From contig NC_092877.1 of the NCBI RefSeq assembly GCF_028372415.1, positions 219,271,616 to 219,335,615 of the forward strand: 64,000 nt of DNA, written 5' to 3'. This stretch comes from Notamacropus eugenii (lineage: Eukaryota; Chordata; Mammalia; Diprotodontia; Macropodidae). Position numbers and translations under genes: made by a program. The notes beneath the pieces were generated by a model that saw only the letters and a list, made by a program, of their open reading frames with translations, ran no database searches and was not told the origin of the DNA. Positions 47,031-58,855 of this stretch are shown piece by piece. The first letter of the stretch is position 1, and each line of letters opens with the position of its first letter.

Positions 47031-48478
47031 TCATATGATAATGTATGGTCAAACAAGTGCCATTGTTTTAGTGTGAGCATATCTATATATGATCATGGAA
47101 ATGGGATGGAGCTTTATAATAATGTGTGTTTTAAACATTTCCTACATAGTACTTTTTTCCTAATTCCACATTAGCTGGTAATTAACTCTTAAAATGAAAT
47201 GTCTTTTAAGAACTCATACAATATATTACATAATCACTAAATATAGTAATAAATTTCAACAAAATTTTCATTTCTGTATAAGTATTTTCCACAACGTAGA
47301 CAGAAATGATGAAATCCTGTCTTGGTATGGTAAGTACTGCACTTTTGAATTTGCCTAGTAGATATGAGTTTAGATATTTTGCCCAGGAGCTGTATTTTAT
47401 ATGATAACATGCTTAAACATGAACAATTGTAAATCAGATGGATGGTCAACACAATAGGGGAACCTCAGCCACAACTGCACAATTTACTGTATCTGTCACC
47501 AATGGGTAAGGAACAACCTATTTTAATGTTGAAGATTCTTTTGAAGGTGTATATCATTGCATTAAAAAAAGAAATTACTATGACATAATAAAAATTCCAA
47601 TATTTTTCTTATGAGTTTGTGTAGTTGTACTTGGAGTCAGATTCAGATAATTGATTATTGACATATGGAAACATTTTTGAGAGTTTTTTTTAATTTTTTT
47701 TAATTTTAAGCTTCTATTCAGGGACCGTTTTAATAAAAGAGGTTGTACAACAATGTGATGGAATGAGAGAACATATGAGAGATATTTTTTTAAAAACAAA
47801 TATTATTTATTTTTGTTACTAACCTATTACTATTTCTTTAGGCAAAACTTTATTTGTGAGCAATCCGTATCTCTCTTTTTCAAGACATTTTTAAGTATAA
47901 GAAGATTCTATAGTAATAGTCTTCATTATGTGTTGAAGCTAATTTTGGCCCATTTCCATTTGTTCATGCATCGGTGAAAATAGAAACATTTGATCATGAT
48001 CCTCCATGTAAAATGCTCCTAATATTCTTGAAAATTAAACCATCACACAGTCTTTTCTTATCTACATAATAGTTCAAGAAAAAAACGATTTGATGTAAGA
48101 ATATTTTCTTCCTGATTCATTATATGTTATCAATAAAAATATTTTTGCACGCACTATATGTACATTTAATATGCATAGGTAACTATTTGTAATAGGTAAC
48201 AATTCTATATTTTGGTATAACTGAAAAATCAATAAATCAGCTTACTTTCTTTATAGATAAACCCTTAAGGTAAAGATGATTTTTTAAAAACTGGTCACAA
48301 ATCTTTTTCAGGGACGTAAAGTGGTATAATTAAGTAAATATATAAATTTTATTTTTATAAAGTGAATATTAGCCTGTAGGGATGAAGTTGAGCCTAGGTT
48401 TTATCACAGCTCCAGAAATCTTGGCAGTGTATATGAAGTCCAATCCAAACTTATATGAAAGATTCAACTATACTTTAA

Positions 48479-48480
<2 letters not shown>
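47031..48480. other. Unique AT-rich sequence
   Basis: No gene or recognised repeat. Confidence 0.35.

Positions 48481-48516
<36 letters not shown>
48481..48516 (+). repeat. (GT)18 microsatellite
   Basis: Thirty-six bases of uninterrupted GT. Confidence 0.95.
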
Positions 48517-48517
<1 letters not shown>

Positions 48518-48717
48518 GTGCACACCATGTGGATATGGCTAAGTTTTCCTATGAAAGGGTCTTATATTAAAAAGTCGTGGATTCTTCTCTCATTTAACTT
48601 GGAATTTTTTTTCTGTGTTCTCTTAGAAATCAGGGTATAACAAGTATATGTTCAGTCCCAAGGCTAAACTGCTAACTTTTATTTGGAAACTTATCCCTGG
48701 TTCCTTAATATAATATA

Positions 48718-49610
48718 TTCCTTCATTCAACATTTATCAAGGCCTTATTGTATGAATAGTACTGCTGAATGTTTAGGGAGATAGAGATACAAAGATGAAT
48801 AAAGCATGATCTTGATGCTTAAGAAAATAAAAATCTATTGTATGTATGAAAATAGCTATAATACATAACTATATAAAGAAAATGCTGTTTCTCTTCTAAG
48901 GAAATATAATTTCCACTTAGGGCATCAGGAAAGGATTTATGGATAAACTGGCATTTGAGATGAGTCTTGAAGAATACACAAGTTTAGGCAGGAGAAAAGG
49001 GGGCTGAAGAAAGAATTCAAAGAAACAAATTCAAATTCAAAGAGACAGGACAGTCATATAAATTTGTGAAATAAACATTAGTTTGGTAAGATTCAAATTA
49101 TTGCTTATGCTTATATAATGTTTTAATAAATGTATATAATATTACCATCAAGTTACAAAGTAATTTTATCACAACTGCCATCAAAAGTAGCTAATGATTG
49201 GGGTGAAAAATAGTGTAAAAATTGAGGCTACTAGCTAACAGTATCTGACTCAGACAGAACTCAAATATCAGCCTGAAGAGTTTGTGCTTTGTTTGGTGGG
49301 CAGTGGTATCCCATTAAAATCTATTGATCAAGGGAGCCACATGATAACATCTGGGCTCAAAATCATATTCAGACGTTATTAATGTACAATTTTATAAAGG
49401 TTGAACTGTGAGGGGTTTGGGAAGATTTGTTTGGAGAAAATTGAAATAATTTAGGTGACAGACTTGGACTTGTCTGCCAATAGTAGGACAGGAAAGAAAA
49501 AGAAACAACTATGAGAGAAACTGCAGAGTTAGAATTAATCAGATTTGGCAATTGATTTTATGGAGAAGAGGGACAGTAAAGAATCACAGATGATAGTAAT
49601 GAAATTAAAA
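48718..49610 (-). mobile_element. L2 LINE, antisense, long copy
   Basis: Starts at the reversed 3' terminus (ttcaacatttatcaaggcct, gatagagatacaaagatgaa) and runs through aggcaggagaaaagggggct, agtttgtgctttgtttggtg, agggagccacatgataacat and agatttggcaattgatttta, giving about 900 bp of L2 3' half in order. It has many indels, including an AT-rich gain near 49080-49150. Confidence 0.7.
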
Positions 49611-49627
49611 CAGCTTTTGTCAAAGTA

Positions 49628-49905
49628 ATGAATAATATCTTTGCCAAATTTAATGGTCCTTTCTTAGTTATCCTTCTTGCCCTCTCTGCATCATTTGACA
49701 TAGTTAATCACCCTTTCTCCTGGATATGCTCTATACGATTTCATGACATCTTGTTTTCTTGGTTCTCCTCCTACCTGTCTGATTATTCCATTTCTGTCTG
49801 TACTGGAGCATCATCCTTATTCCTTGCTCCTGCTGTTGTCTGTTCCAAGGTTGTTTCTTGAGTCTATATTCTCCTCATTTTTAGTGTCTCTTTTCAAGAA
49901 TTGTG
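49628..49905 (+). mobile_element. L2 LINE reverse-transcriptase fragment, sense
   Basis: Translation of 49628-49861 includes LLALSASFDIVNHPFSWICS and FSWFSSYLSDYSISVCTGAS, matching L2 RT (DLSAAFDTVDH ... LSWF.SYLS.RS.SV). The 77-codon open frame is a remnant of that enzyme, not a gene. Confidence 0.8.
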
Positions 49906-49911
49906 ACCAAG

Positions 49912-50060
49912 GATCTGTTAAGTACTTATGGTATGCCAGGCACTATACTAAGCACCAGGAATAAAATATAAGCAAATAGAGTCTTTGTTCTCAAGATATT
50001 GTCATTCTTATGGTGGAAGATGGCACCTAAAAAGAAACTCAAAAAGAACTGAGTGAAGAG
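49912..50060 (-). mobile_element. L2 3' end, antisense
   Basis: gttaagtacttatggtatgc, caggcactatactaagcacc and ttgttctcaagatattgtca match the reversed L2 terminus. Confidence 0.65.
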
Positions 50061-50839
50061 GGAAGTTATACAAAACTGGAGCATGATGGAGGAGTCTGTA
50101 TTTCAGCTTGGAGAGAAATAAAGACGTGACTAGGCTGGACACCTTCTTTAAACAGAGGTTTTTGGAGGAGACAATTAGATAGTAAACTGGTGAGAAATAC
50201 TTGGTGAACAAAAGGGTCCCATTGGAGTCTTTTGGGCAGAGGAAGAAGACAATCACTTTCTTCTCTTCTTTTTCTCCTTCTTTCTCTTCTACTTTCTCTT
50301 CTTTGTCTTCTCTTTTGTCTTTTTCTCTCCATATATATGTATATATGCCCATGAAAGATATCTGTACATACCTATATAACCTGTATATATCACAAGCCTA
50401 CATGTTCTAATGGCAAGTAAAATAAGATTTTTGCTGTTTTTGTTTTAGTATAAAGTGCCTCTGATTGAATAATGTAATTAAAGATCTTTGTCACCCATTA
50501 ATGGGCCTGGGAAGATTTGTAGGAAGGCTTATATCTTTTGATAATGAGGTTTTCAAGGGTTGTGATGCCCTCTGACTCAAAAAAGTGTATAAAGACTCTG
50601 AGATGCGGTTTTACTTTGGAGCTTACTAACTGGAAGTGTTTTTGTTTGGCCAGATGAGACTCTGGGAAGTTCCTAAAGAGCGGTCCTCCCCCTACCTGCA
50701 TGTGTATATGTATATATATATGTATACATCTTGCTCAAAAGTCTTCAATGGGACTGATTATTCACCAAATAAAGTAGATAGCTAAACAGGGGGATAGATA
50801 AGCAGACAGAAAGATAGTTGCTACAAGGTAGAATATAAT
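50061..50839. other. Unassigned sequence
   Basis: No gene supported. CT-rich 50260-50330 and a TATATG run at 50331-50345. The block 50510-50700, with an open minus-strand frame at 50498-50701 ending next to a TATG microsatellite (50700-50727), resembles no protein I know. Confidence 0.3.
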
Positions 50840-50960
50840 GCAATGAAAAATAGACTTTATATAACCTAGGTTCAGTCCTGGTCTCCACAACATACTGTAT
50901 CTGAACATGGCAAAGTCACATAAATGTGTATTGCTCCACTAAGTTTCTATAATTTGACTT
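50840..50960 (+). mobile_element. MIR-like SINE, sense
   Basis: cctaggttcagtcctggtct (B-box region), catggcaaagtcacataaat and the following bases fit the MIR core. Weak. Confidence 0.45.
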
Positions 50961-51164
50961 TTGTGTTCCCAAGCATGTAGCAAGGAATTACAGTTATGTG
51001 AGTTAAGGGGAGGCAGAATAGAATTTACTAGCCTCTTCTTCTCCCATCCTTCTCCAAAGCAGACTTTATTTCATGCTTGGAGAAGGATCAGGAAGTTGAG
51101 CCCACAGAGTACTCTAGTCTCCTCAGAGGGAGGTAGAAACATATCTATCTATCTGCTCCCTTAA

Positions 51165-51335
51165 ACATTGTGTATGTATATGAATGTGTGTATATATGTA
51201 TGTATCAATATGTGTATATATACACATATATATGTATATGGGTTTGTGTATCTATATACACATAATATATACATACACACGTACATATATATACACAACA
51301 TGTATATATGGATAGATGTATAGATATTTTCATAC
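51165..51335. repeat. (TATG)n/(CATA)n/(TA)n compound microsatellite
   Basis: Alternating A/T-rich repeat. The overlapping minus-strand frames are low-complexity. Confidence 0.85.
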
Positions 51336-51953
51336 ACACATATGCATTCAGAGAGAGGGAGAGAGAAATTTTTTGCTGTATGTAAATTCTCATTGCACAA
51401 ATTTGACTTTATGTAGAGAATTCTGAAAAAAAAATTCCCATTCCAAAAATTATGTTAGTTAACTATACTGTACATAACACTACTCTCTCTCTCTCCCCTG
51501 TTGCTTCTCTGCTCTACACTCGAAAACCCTACAAATGAAAGCAGAAGAATGGGCTAGAAAGATCACCACACCGGCCTCAGTAGCCAGTTAAGCTGCTTGG
51601 CTTGAGACCTCAGGTACTGAGAGGAGACCTTTGAACCTCTTAGTCCCAACTACGTGTTGGCCCCCAGCATCTCCCTTTCCTGCCCTCTCCTTTCTTGTTT
51701 ATGTCTCTGACAAGCCCCATGTGTCTGCCCCTCCATCCCCACCCCCCAGGCTCTGTGTGTTGTGTTCCTCTCAGTTTCAGAATGTTCTCTAGGTGTTCTT
51801 GAAGCTTTTGCTAGCCCTCTCCCTCTTTGGGTACACAGCATCCTTCCTACCTCTTTCCTTCCATTTCCCAGGGCAGAGAGCAAATGAGCATTAGCAAAAC
51901 AATCACATTACCTAAAAGTCTATGTTACACTCCACTTTCATAGAGTAAGAACT

Positions 51954-51992
<39 letters not shown>

Positions 51993-52639
51993 TATAAATA
52001 ACAGATAATAGAGAGTGAAGGAGCTCTCCCTTTGGGAGAATGGTGACTGAACTCAACTAAAATAAAATCCTAGATGTCACCTGAGGGGAAATTCCCTCAA
52101 AGTTCTAGTGTAGCAAACTGAGGATAGAGATATGATAGAAATTGCTCCACTCATGTATTCTCGGAGTCTTTTCCCAACAACTTGAAGAATGTTCTCTTTT
52201 TATCTTCTCTCTTAAAGCTGAAGCCTGAAGCACCCGAAAAGACTAAACACTGAAGAAGATCTGAAGAAAACTCAAAGAAAAAAATAGAAGGTCATGGTCC
52301 TTATGTGAATAGTGTAAGAAACATGAAAGCTCAGTCTGGAAATGAAAACTTATATGGAAAGTGGCAAAAGAAAAAAAAAAAAGACAGGTAACTAGGAATA
52401 AAACCAGAGACAACAAAGAGTTTGGACTTAAAAAAAAAGATGATCCATGAGGGGATAGCACCACCATTGAGGATGTGAAGATAATAATAGATGACAGAAA
52501 ACTGAGAACCACTCAACTCTGATTTTTCTTTTTTTTTTCTATCAAGAATAATTATTTTCAGATTGGGAAGAATATTACCAAAAATGGTTAACAGAGAGCT
52601 GAAATCAAAGAGAAGTGAAGAACATATCTAATTGACCTT
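51336..52639. other. Unassigned, including a GC-richer block
   Basis: 51490-51900 is notably richer in C and G than its surroundings and not an obvious repeat; its open frame (51650-51883 minus) matches no family I know. An (AT)n run lies at 51955-51990. Between 52180 and 52520 are A-rich stretches without a recognised repeat. Confidence 0.35.
51955..51990. repeat. (AT)n microsatellite
   Basis: acatacatatat followed by about 13 uninterrupted AT units. Confidence 0.9.
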
Positions 52640-53450
52640 AATGCACTCAAATGACCAGATGAACTATATCCTAAAATACTGAAAGAAACATCAGATGTTC
52701 TTGTTAAGTCACAGAATTGTTCTTGAAAAATTACAGAGAATGGGGAAAGTATCATAAGACATAGATGGGCACATGTTTTCCAGATTTTCTGAAAGTTTAA
52801 AAAAAAGAATTTATTCCACTAAAGGATGGTAAACCTAGCCTTGATAACAGACAGTTTCATAATGCATTTTTAAAGTGGTGGGTTTTAATTACTTAGAATA
52901 TAAAATGGGTTAATCTAAAACATGTCATATGCCAGAGATAGATAGTGAGTTTCAGAATAAGTCCTTTATTCTGAATAATGATTTGTTTAAATGATCTATA
53001 TATATTTATTAACAAAATGGAGGAGTGTATGATAAAATAAATTCAGAATTAGTTGCCCAACTAGATTGTAAGAGAAATGAATCATCTTCAACTTCAAAGG
53101 AGATTGTTAGAGGAAATGGCTCTTGACCTCATACAATTTGTCATTTTTATCAAAGTCTTGGATTAAAGATACATCCTTCCAACATTTTCAGGTTATATAA
53201 AGCTGGAAGAAGAGTTGTTTATTGAATAAGAGAGATGGACTCCAAAGAAATTTGGAATCTCTAATATATTAGACAAAACATAATAATATTTAATATGATC
53301 ATAAAAAGTCCAAAGTCCAACATGTAGGTTCTAAAAATCAACTACATTGGAACAGGGTAGAAGAAAACTTGCTCTACAGTATTTGGTATTTAAAGAGATT
53401 AAGTTTTTAAGTGGATTGTAGGCTCAACTTGAGTAAAAATTGTGGCATAA
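52640..53450 (+). mobile_element. CR1/L3 LINE, reverse-transcriptase region, sense
   Basis: Blocks in CR1 order: ttaacaaaatggaggagtgt, attagttgcccaactagatt, catttttatcaaagtcttgg (HFYQSLGL-like position), ttatataaagctggaagaag, aaaagtccaaagtccaacat, gtaggttctaaaaatcaact and acattggaacagggtagaag. These mirror the recalled consensus (tttttatcagtgacttggat ... gatgatataaagctgggagg ... aaagtcctacacttaggttc aaaaaatcaactac). Heavily decayed, no open frame. Confidence 0.65.
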
Positions 53451-53794
53451 CTCTTCTGAAAAAGCTAATGTGACCTTTATTTCAATAGCAATTCTACTAC
53501 ATCTGTGACCTTGTCCCTGTTGGTGTTTACCAACTCCACTGGTGCTAATTTCTAACTATTTTATCTTCTACAATGTGATTGCCATCCATGTCCGTGTTTC
53601 TCTATATACATCCATAGAGAATATATCCTTTGTACTAAAAGGCTTTCTCTAGTTTTTTGGATACTACGTGGTTGTCAATATAAATCTCAGGCTGCCTATT
53701 TTCACCCTTTAATATATGACCAGCCTACCTCTTTTTTCTGGCTCTATATTTCTGTGATAATGTCCTTTCTTTCACTTATGATAATCATATCATT

Positions 53795-54035
53795 AGGAGA
53801 AGCCAAGTGACTCAGTGGATAGTATACTGGGCCTGGAATCAAGAATATCTTAATTCAAATCTGGCCTCAAGACACTTAACTAGCTGTGTGATCCTAGGCA
53901 ACTCACTTAAACTCTGTTTCCTTTAATCTATTGGAGAAGGAAATGGAAAGTCATGCCAGTATCTTTCCAAGAAAACCCCATGGATAGAGTGGTCCATAAG
54001 GTTATGAAGAAACATAACTAAACAACAGCAATACA
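53795..54035 (+). mobile_element. tRNA-derived SINE with RTE/BovB-type tail, sense
   Basis: Head gaagccaagtgactcagtgg then atagtatactgggcctggaa, B-box taattcaaatctggcctc, agctgtgtgatcctaggcaa, and the tail ggagaaggaaatggaaagtc ... tctttccaagaaaacccca ... aactaaacaacagcaa. Full length, same family as 2306-2550. Confidence 0.85.
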
Positions 54036-55463
54036 AGTCATCGTGAATAGTACATGACAAAAAAAAATGCCCACCTTGCAGTCTTATATTTAAATTTGGT
54101 AAAATCCACGGAAGGCACATACACTTTTAGGTTTTTTCTCGTTGAGTAGGCATTGGATTTCCTCATTTATATGGTAAAATGCTGTTGTGAATTCTGCTTG
54201 TTTGCCTAATTTAACACATCTACTTAATTTACTACAAATCAATACATTCCCTAAATCCAGTATCTGTCATAGTTTCTGGTCTATTTTACAAGTGTTCCTT
54301 TTCATTGCAGAATTTGCCATCTGGGAATTTTCACTTTACAATTATATAACTTTGTTATTTAAAATCTACAAACCTCAAAGTATTTTAATCAAACTTCATT
54401 TCCACTGCACACTCAGAGTCCAACTGGAAAACTTAGATACAGATACTGCACCTGGAACTATTTGTACCAATATTTTCCCAGTTATGATTACTCAAGCATT
54501 TTCACAGGTATTTGCTTGACAAATACTGATGTCATTTGAAATATACGACTGACAATTGTCTGGTTAATTTGATAAGTGTGGAGGACCAAAATAATCTATG
54601 TTGGGGCTAGAGTTAACTGATGTGACTCTTTATATTTGCCAAAATCAATAAACACCAAAATTCTTTGTGTGTGTTGTTTTTCTTTCTCTTCTCCTAGCTT
54701 TCTTTACCAGAGAATCTGTATTGACTTGCATGCCAACAGAATAGTACAAAAGGTAGTCCCCAGGTAATGTCTATTTGTAAAAAACACATGGATGGCAGCA
54801 CAGTGAAGTCATATGTTATGGACATCTTCCTGACTGATAAAGATTGTCCCAGGGCATCCTTTGACCACCATGGAAGAAATGATTAGAAACATGACAGAAA
54901 ACATTCACACACACATAAAAAAAATACATGCACACAGAGACACATATATACACACAAACCCTAAAACAATTAATTTACAGGAATTTATTAAGTGTTATGT
55001 TAATAACACATCACGTAGAAGTGGAACACTTGCTGCCTAGGGATTTACATTCTACATTAGTGAAATGCTTCATAGATATTTAAGATATTTAATATGTAAG
55101 GTATTTAAGCTAATAAAAAATATATGCAAATAAATATGAGCTATTTGGGGTGGCAGAACACTAACAACTGTAGGACTCCTGTGAGAGGCTGTATTGAAGC
55201 TAAGATTTCTCAAAATCTAGGAATTACAAGAGATGGAGATAGAATGCAAGATCCTGGATGGCATAGATTATTTCATTTTTTAAAAATCTCCCCACTATTT
55301 AGTATATAATATCTAGCACGTAATGGAAACATGTGATGAACTGTTAATTGATTGGGTTGAAAAGAAAATCCATTCCAGTCATAGTCTGTAAAGCAGGGAG
55401 ATCGAACAATATTGACACACATAAAGGTTCTAAGCTAAAGTAACTAAAATATTCTTCTAGTAT
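54036..55463. other. Unique sequence
   Basis: No gene or repeat recognised. A CA-rich run lies at 54905-54960. Confidence 0.35.
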
Positions 55464-55645
55464 AATATCATTAGGGACAGAAGAGATGAGGATAGAGGAC
55501 CAGAGTTCACATCCTATCTATGTCACATATTACCTATGTGACCTTGGGCATATCGTTTGATGTCAATTTCATCATTTGTGAAATGAGTGGTTTGCACTCA
55601 ATAGATTTAAATCTACTTAAATCGATTTAAATCTATGATCTTACA
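55464..55645 (+). mobile_element. MIR-related marsupial SINE, sense
   Basis: gaccagagttcacatcctat, catattacctatgtgacctt, gggcatatcgtttgatgtca and aatttcatcatttgtgaaat, with a tail of the agatctaaatctatgatctt type. The tail contains a duplicated palindrome (55603-55633). Confidence 0.7.
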
Positions 55646-56517
55646 ATCACTAAGACTTATATGGCTGTGTATGGCTGAGAATATTGTTCAGAGGTGACCT
55701 TAGTAGTGCATTCATTTATCAGAATAAAATATTTTTTCCCAATGGAAGATTTTAATTTGGTTGCTATTGTTGTCCAGCTGCTTGGGACCACAAGAGTAGG
55801 CTGTGTGCCGATTTTCTCCTTCCTACAACATCATTTTGCTGTTTTTAGTTTTAATAACTCCTGCATTTCCTGACCTGCTATATTTCATTTTTCTACCATT
55901 ACTTTTTCTTTTTCTTTGCATCTCTCTTGTGTATCTTAAGTAGGTCATTTGTATCTATTTTAAAGGTCACTGTCTGATTTTGCCTTCCTCTCATACTGTG
56001 CTCAGGAATAGCTCTTCCCCTCCCCTTTCAGAAGACCTACACCTGAGTCTCACCTACCCTTCCTACTGCTGACTCCAGCATCTTTGGTTAATGGTTGGGC
56101 TTATTAAATTTTCTGCACATTCAACTGAATTCTGGGAATTTATTACACTCATGTTAGCAGCTTTATCATTCTTATTTTGCATGCCTCTTTTTTTCAACTT
56201 GCATTTTTTTCTTTTATTTTTCTGGGAACACTACTCCTGCCTGCTTACATAGGGCATTTATTGCCATATGTTCAATGGCTCTCTCTCGGGGGCCCCTATT
56301 TGCATTTCTTTTTGTTCTCATACTTGGCACAAGAAAGATTTTTTATAGTAACAGGCCTATTTCCCTGAATAAGCATTTTAGCTTATGATTTGTTTGGTTT
56401 TGTTTTGTTTTCCAATAAGTTCCTCTATATGATATGAATGGTTGGGGATTCCATCACTGAGGGGATCTCTTTCTATGTAGACTAATGAGAAATATCTAAA
56501 ATACAGAAATGATTTAG
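55646..56517. other. Unique sequence
   Basis: No gene recognised. 56177-56368 is an open frame rich in Phe and Leu from pyrimidine-rich DNA, with no family match. Confidence 0.35.
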
Positions 56518-56660
56518 CTGCTACTCCTCTGTAGTGGAAAGAGAATTGAGCATCACCAGGTCTGTATTCAAGTCCCAGATCTGACAATTTTTTTGCAATT
56601 GGATTTTGTCCATGTAAAAATCTCCTGGAGCCTCAATTTTTTCTACTATAAAAAAAAGCA
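56518..56660 (+). mobile_element. MIR-like SINE, sense
   Basis: gtagtggaaagagaattgag, caccaggtctgtattcaagt, cccagatctgaca and gcctcaattttttctacta are in the MIR order. Confidence 0.6.
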
Positions 56661-57399
56661 AAATGCATTTTTTTCTTTCACATTTATGGAGATGGAGAGA
56701 AGATTAAAAGCAATAATTCTTGCCTTATGCTTTTTTAGTTATAAAAATGTAAAAAATGCAAAATAAATAAACAACAAAATAAATATCATCTTCCTCCTCC
56801 TCCTCCTCATCGTCGTCATTATCATCCTCATTCTTATTCTATAATCACTGCAAAGCTATGGAACAATAAAGACTCAGTAACCCAAGTTCAACCAAAGGCA
56901 TGTAATAGATAATTTGGTCTTAGAAGAACTGGTCAGACTGAGGAGTTCTCTAAATATTTAGTGTCAGAACCCACCCAGAGCCATGCTCTGACTAAATTTT
57001 GGCAGAACATTTATGCCTGATTCATATAATAGAGTTAAAATCTACAGAAACCTAGAAGTGTGAGTAGTTCTACTGGAGCCACAATGTAGATTGGAACTGA
57101 GCTGGGTAATTCTAGAATGGTTCTGGTGCTGAGAACAGTAAGTATCTGAACCCCTCAGGCTGATTTAATGTAACTGTCTTTGAATATGGGTACTTGCAAT
57201 CTTCAGGCTTTTGATTTTGATTTCTTAGATATCTTTTTTACTCTTTGTTTCACACAATGCTCTTGATCTTTTTTTTTCTTTTATTCAGATCTATGATCTC
57301 ATCCATGGTAAGGCTCCCTTGGGAAGGAATCCTCTTTCTCAGTGCAGAAGTGCAGATCATCTTATTGTCTGAAATTCAGAGTCTTTTATAAGTGCCTGA
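56661..57399. other. Unique sequence with a CTC/GTC microsatellite
   Basis: A cctcctcctcctcctcatcgtcgtcattatc-like trinucleotide run lies at 56785-56835. No gene or other repeat recognised. Confidence 0.4.
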
Positions 57400-57510
57400 A
57401 GACACTGAGAGTTTTTCCCCCAGGGTCACACAGCTCAGTTATTTCAGTCAGGACTTGAACCCTGGTCTTTCTGACTTCTAAATCAACTCTTTTCCATATC
57501 ATAGGGTTCC
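57400..57510 (-). mobile_element. MIR-like SINE, antisense
   Basis: cagggtcacacagctcagtt, caggacttgaaccctggtct and ttctaaatcaactcttttcc are in the reversed MIR order. Confidence 0.65.
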
Positions 57511-57706
57511 GTCAGAATGAATATTTTCATTTAAGGGTGAATGAATCTTTAATGAATATTTATATGTAAGGATGGGGCTGATTGATCATGTAATCACTCT
57601 TTCACATCCACTAACTGAGTTTGAATATAAGGATAAGTATTGCCTTTGAATTCATTGACTTTATGTGACAAGACTTTTGTTCTGATGACCAAATTAGACC
57701 ACAAAA

Positions 57707-57708
<2 letters not shown>

Positions 57709-57760
<52 letters not shown>
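57709..57760 (+). repeat. (GT)26 microsatellite
   Basis: Fifty-two bases of uninterrupted GT. Confidence 0.95.
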
Positions 57761-57765
<5 letters not shown>

Positions 57766-57966
57766 ATCAAGTAAATCTAGAAGAGATTAGTTTCAAAAAG
57801 GAGGACAAGTCTGTCTTTCCAGTTAATAGTCAAGAGGAGAGAGGAGAGCCTTTGACTTTGGGTCTCATTACCTTGCTGCCACCCTTTAAGCTAATGGAGC
57901 AATTTATAAGTGTGAAAGGGTCTGGAGAATTTTGGATTTCCCATCACTGAGGTCAGGGAACCATAA

Positions 57967-58517
57967 TGTTGAGGTTTGGGGTGCTTGGGACCTCAAAATA
58001 TCAAAGCCCCGTGGCCTGCCCCAATGAATTCAACTCAATTCTTCTTTTAGTCACAGTAAAAACAATTTACTAAAGATTCACCCTATTGGTAGACTCTGAA
58101 GGAGCCTAAGCATTTGTGAAGCTTGTATGGACAAATGAGACAGAAACATAGCTAGATTGAATCTGAGCATGTTATATACAGAAAGACTGTGGAAGGATCT
58201 GGGGAGTGGTCTAGTAGTTTGGGGTGATGAGAGAAGTTTAGGGAGGGTGTTGGGGAGGAGTCTAAGGAGGATCTTTATGTGACTGGGGTGAGTAGAGGTC
58301 AGAACCAAAAGAGTGGGACTTTGATGTGATCAAGGGTGGGAAACATCTAAAGGCACTCCAGAGGTAATAGAAAATGGAAGGATATAGAATCAAAGATGGG
58401 AAGCAGACAGAGGCAATTGGACAAAGAGATAATGAAAGGCTCATGGCCTAGGTGAATGCCAGATCAAGTGGGAAGATTCAGTTCAAGGGGGTTCCCAGAG
58501 CCCATGATATCCCATCA
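57967..58517 (-). mobile_element. Solo-LTR fossil 1 (endogenous retrovirus), antisense
   Basis: On the minus strand it runs TGATGGGATATC ... ACCTCAACA, with the TG...CA ends typical of LTRs and a degenerate polyadenylation region about 120 bp before the 3' end. Flanks ccataa (57961-57966) and ccatct (58518-58523) may be a worn 6-bp duplication. It holds no coding sequence. Old and degraded, family not assigned. The edges are tentative; an identical 9-mer tcccatcac occurs just outside the left end and across the right end. Confidence 0.5.
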
Positions 58518-58855
58518 CCATCTTCCATAATGAAGTCAACAATATTGCTTGGACGGTGATATCTGGATGAGAAGCCAACAGTAGACTGAAATCAGAAGTC
58601 TACAAGGAGTCCAGGAGTGAAACTACATGACCAAGAGGAACTTAATGAACACTCTATGAATGAAAAAAATGGACTTCCAGAAACCAGCATCTGTGAGTTG
58701 CCCCTTTACCACATATGTTCCCTAAGTTTGAGATGATTGACTTTACTTTTCAATATGTACTTACTTGTGAGACAGTGTATCAAACGCTTCAGAAGGATAT
58801 TTACTTATTTGTTTGCTGGTTTGTTTATATATATAGACTCTTACTATTGTATCAC

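Noticed and set aside
49628-49861. A small 77-codon gene
   Set aside because: The sequence matches the L2 reverse-transcriptase block and ends with no further coding signal.
57939-58518. A 9-bp direct repeat tcccatcac bounding 57948-58509 as a target duplication
   Set aside because: The TG...CA ends shared with the neighbouring LTR place the element at 57967-58517, and a 9-bp duplication is not usual for LTR elements, so this is probably coincidence.
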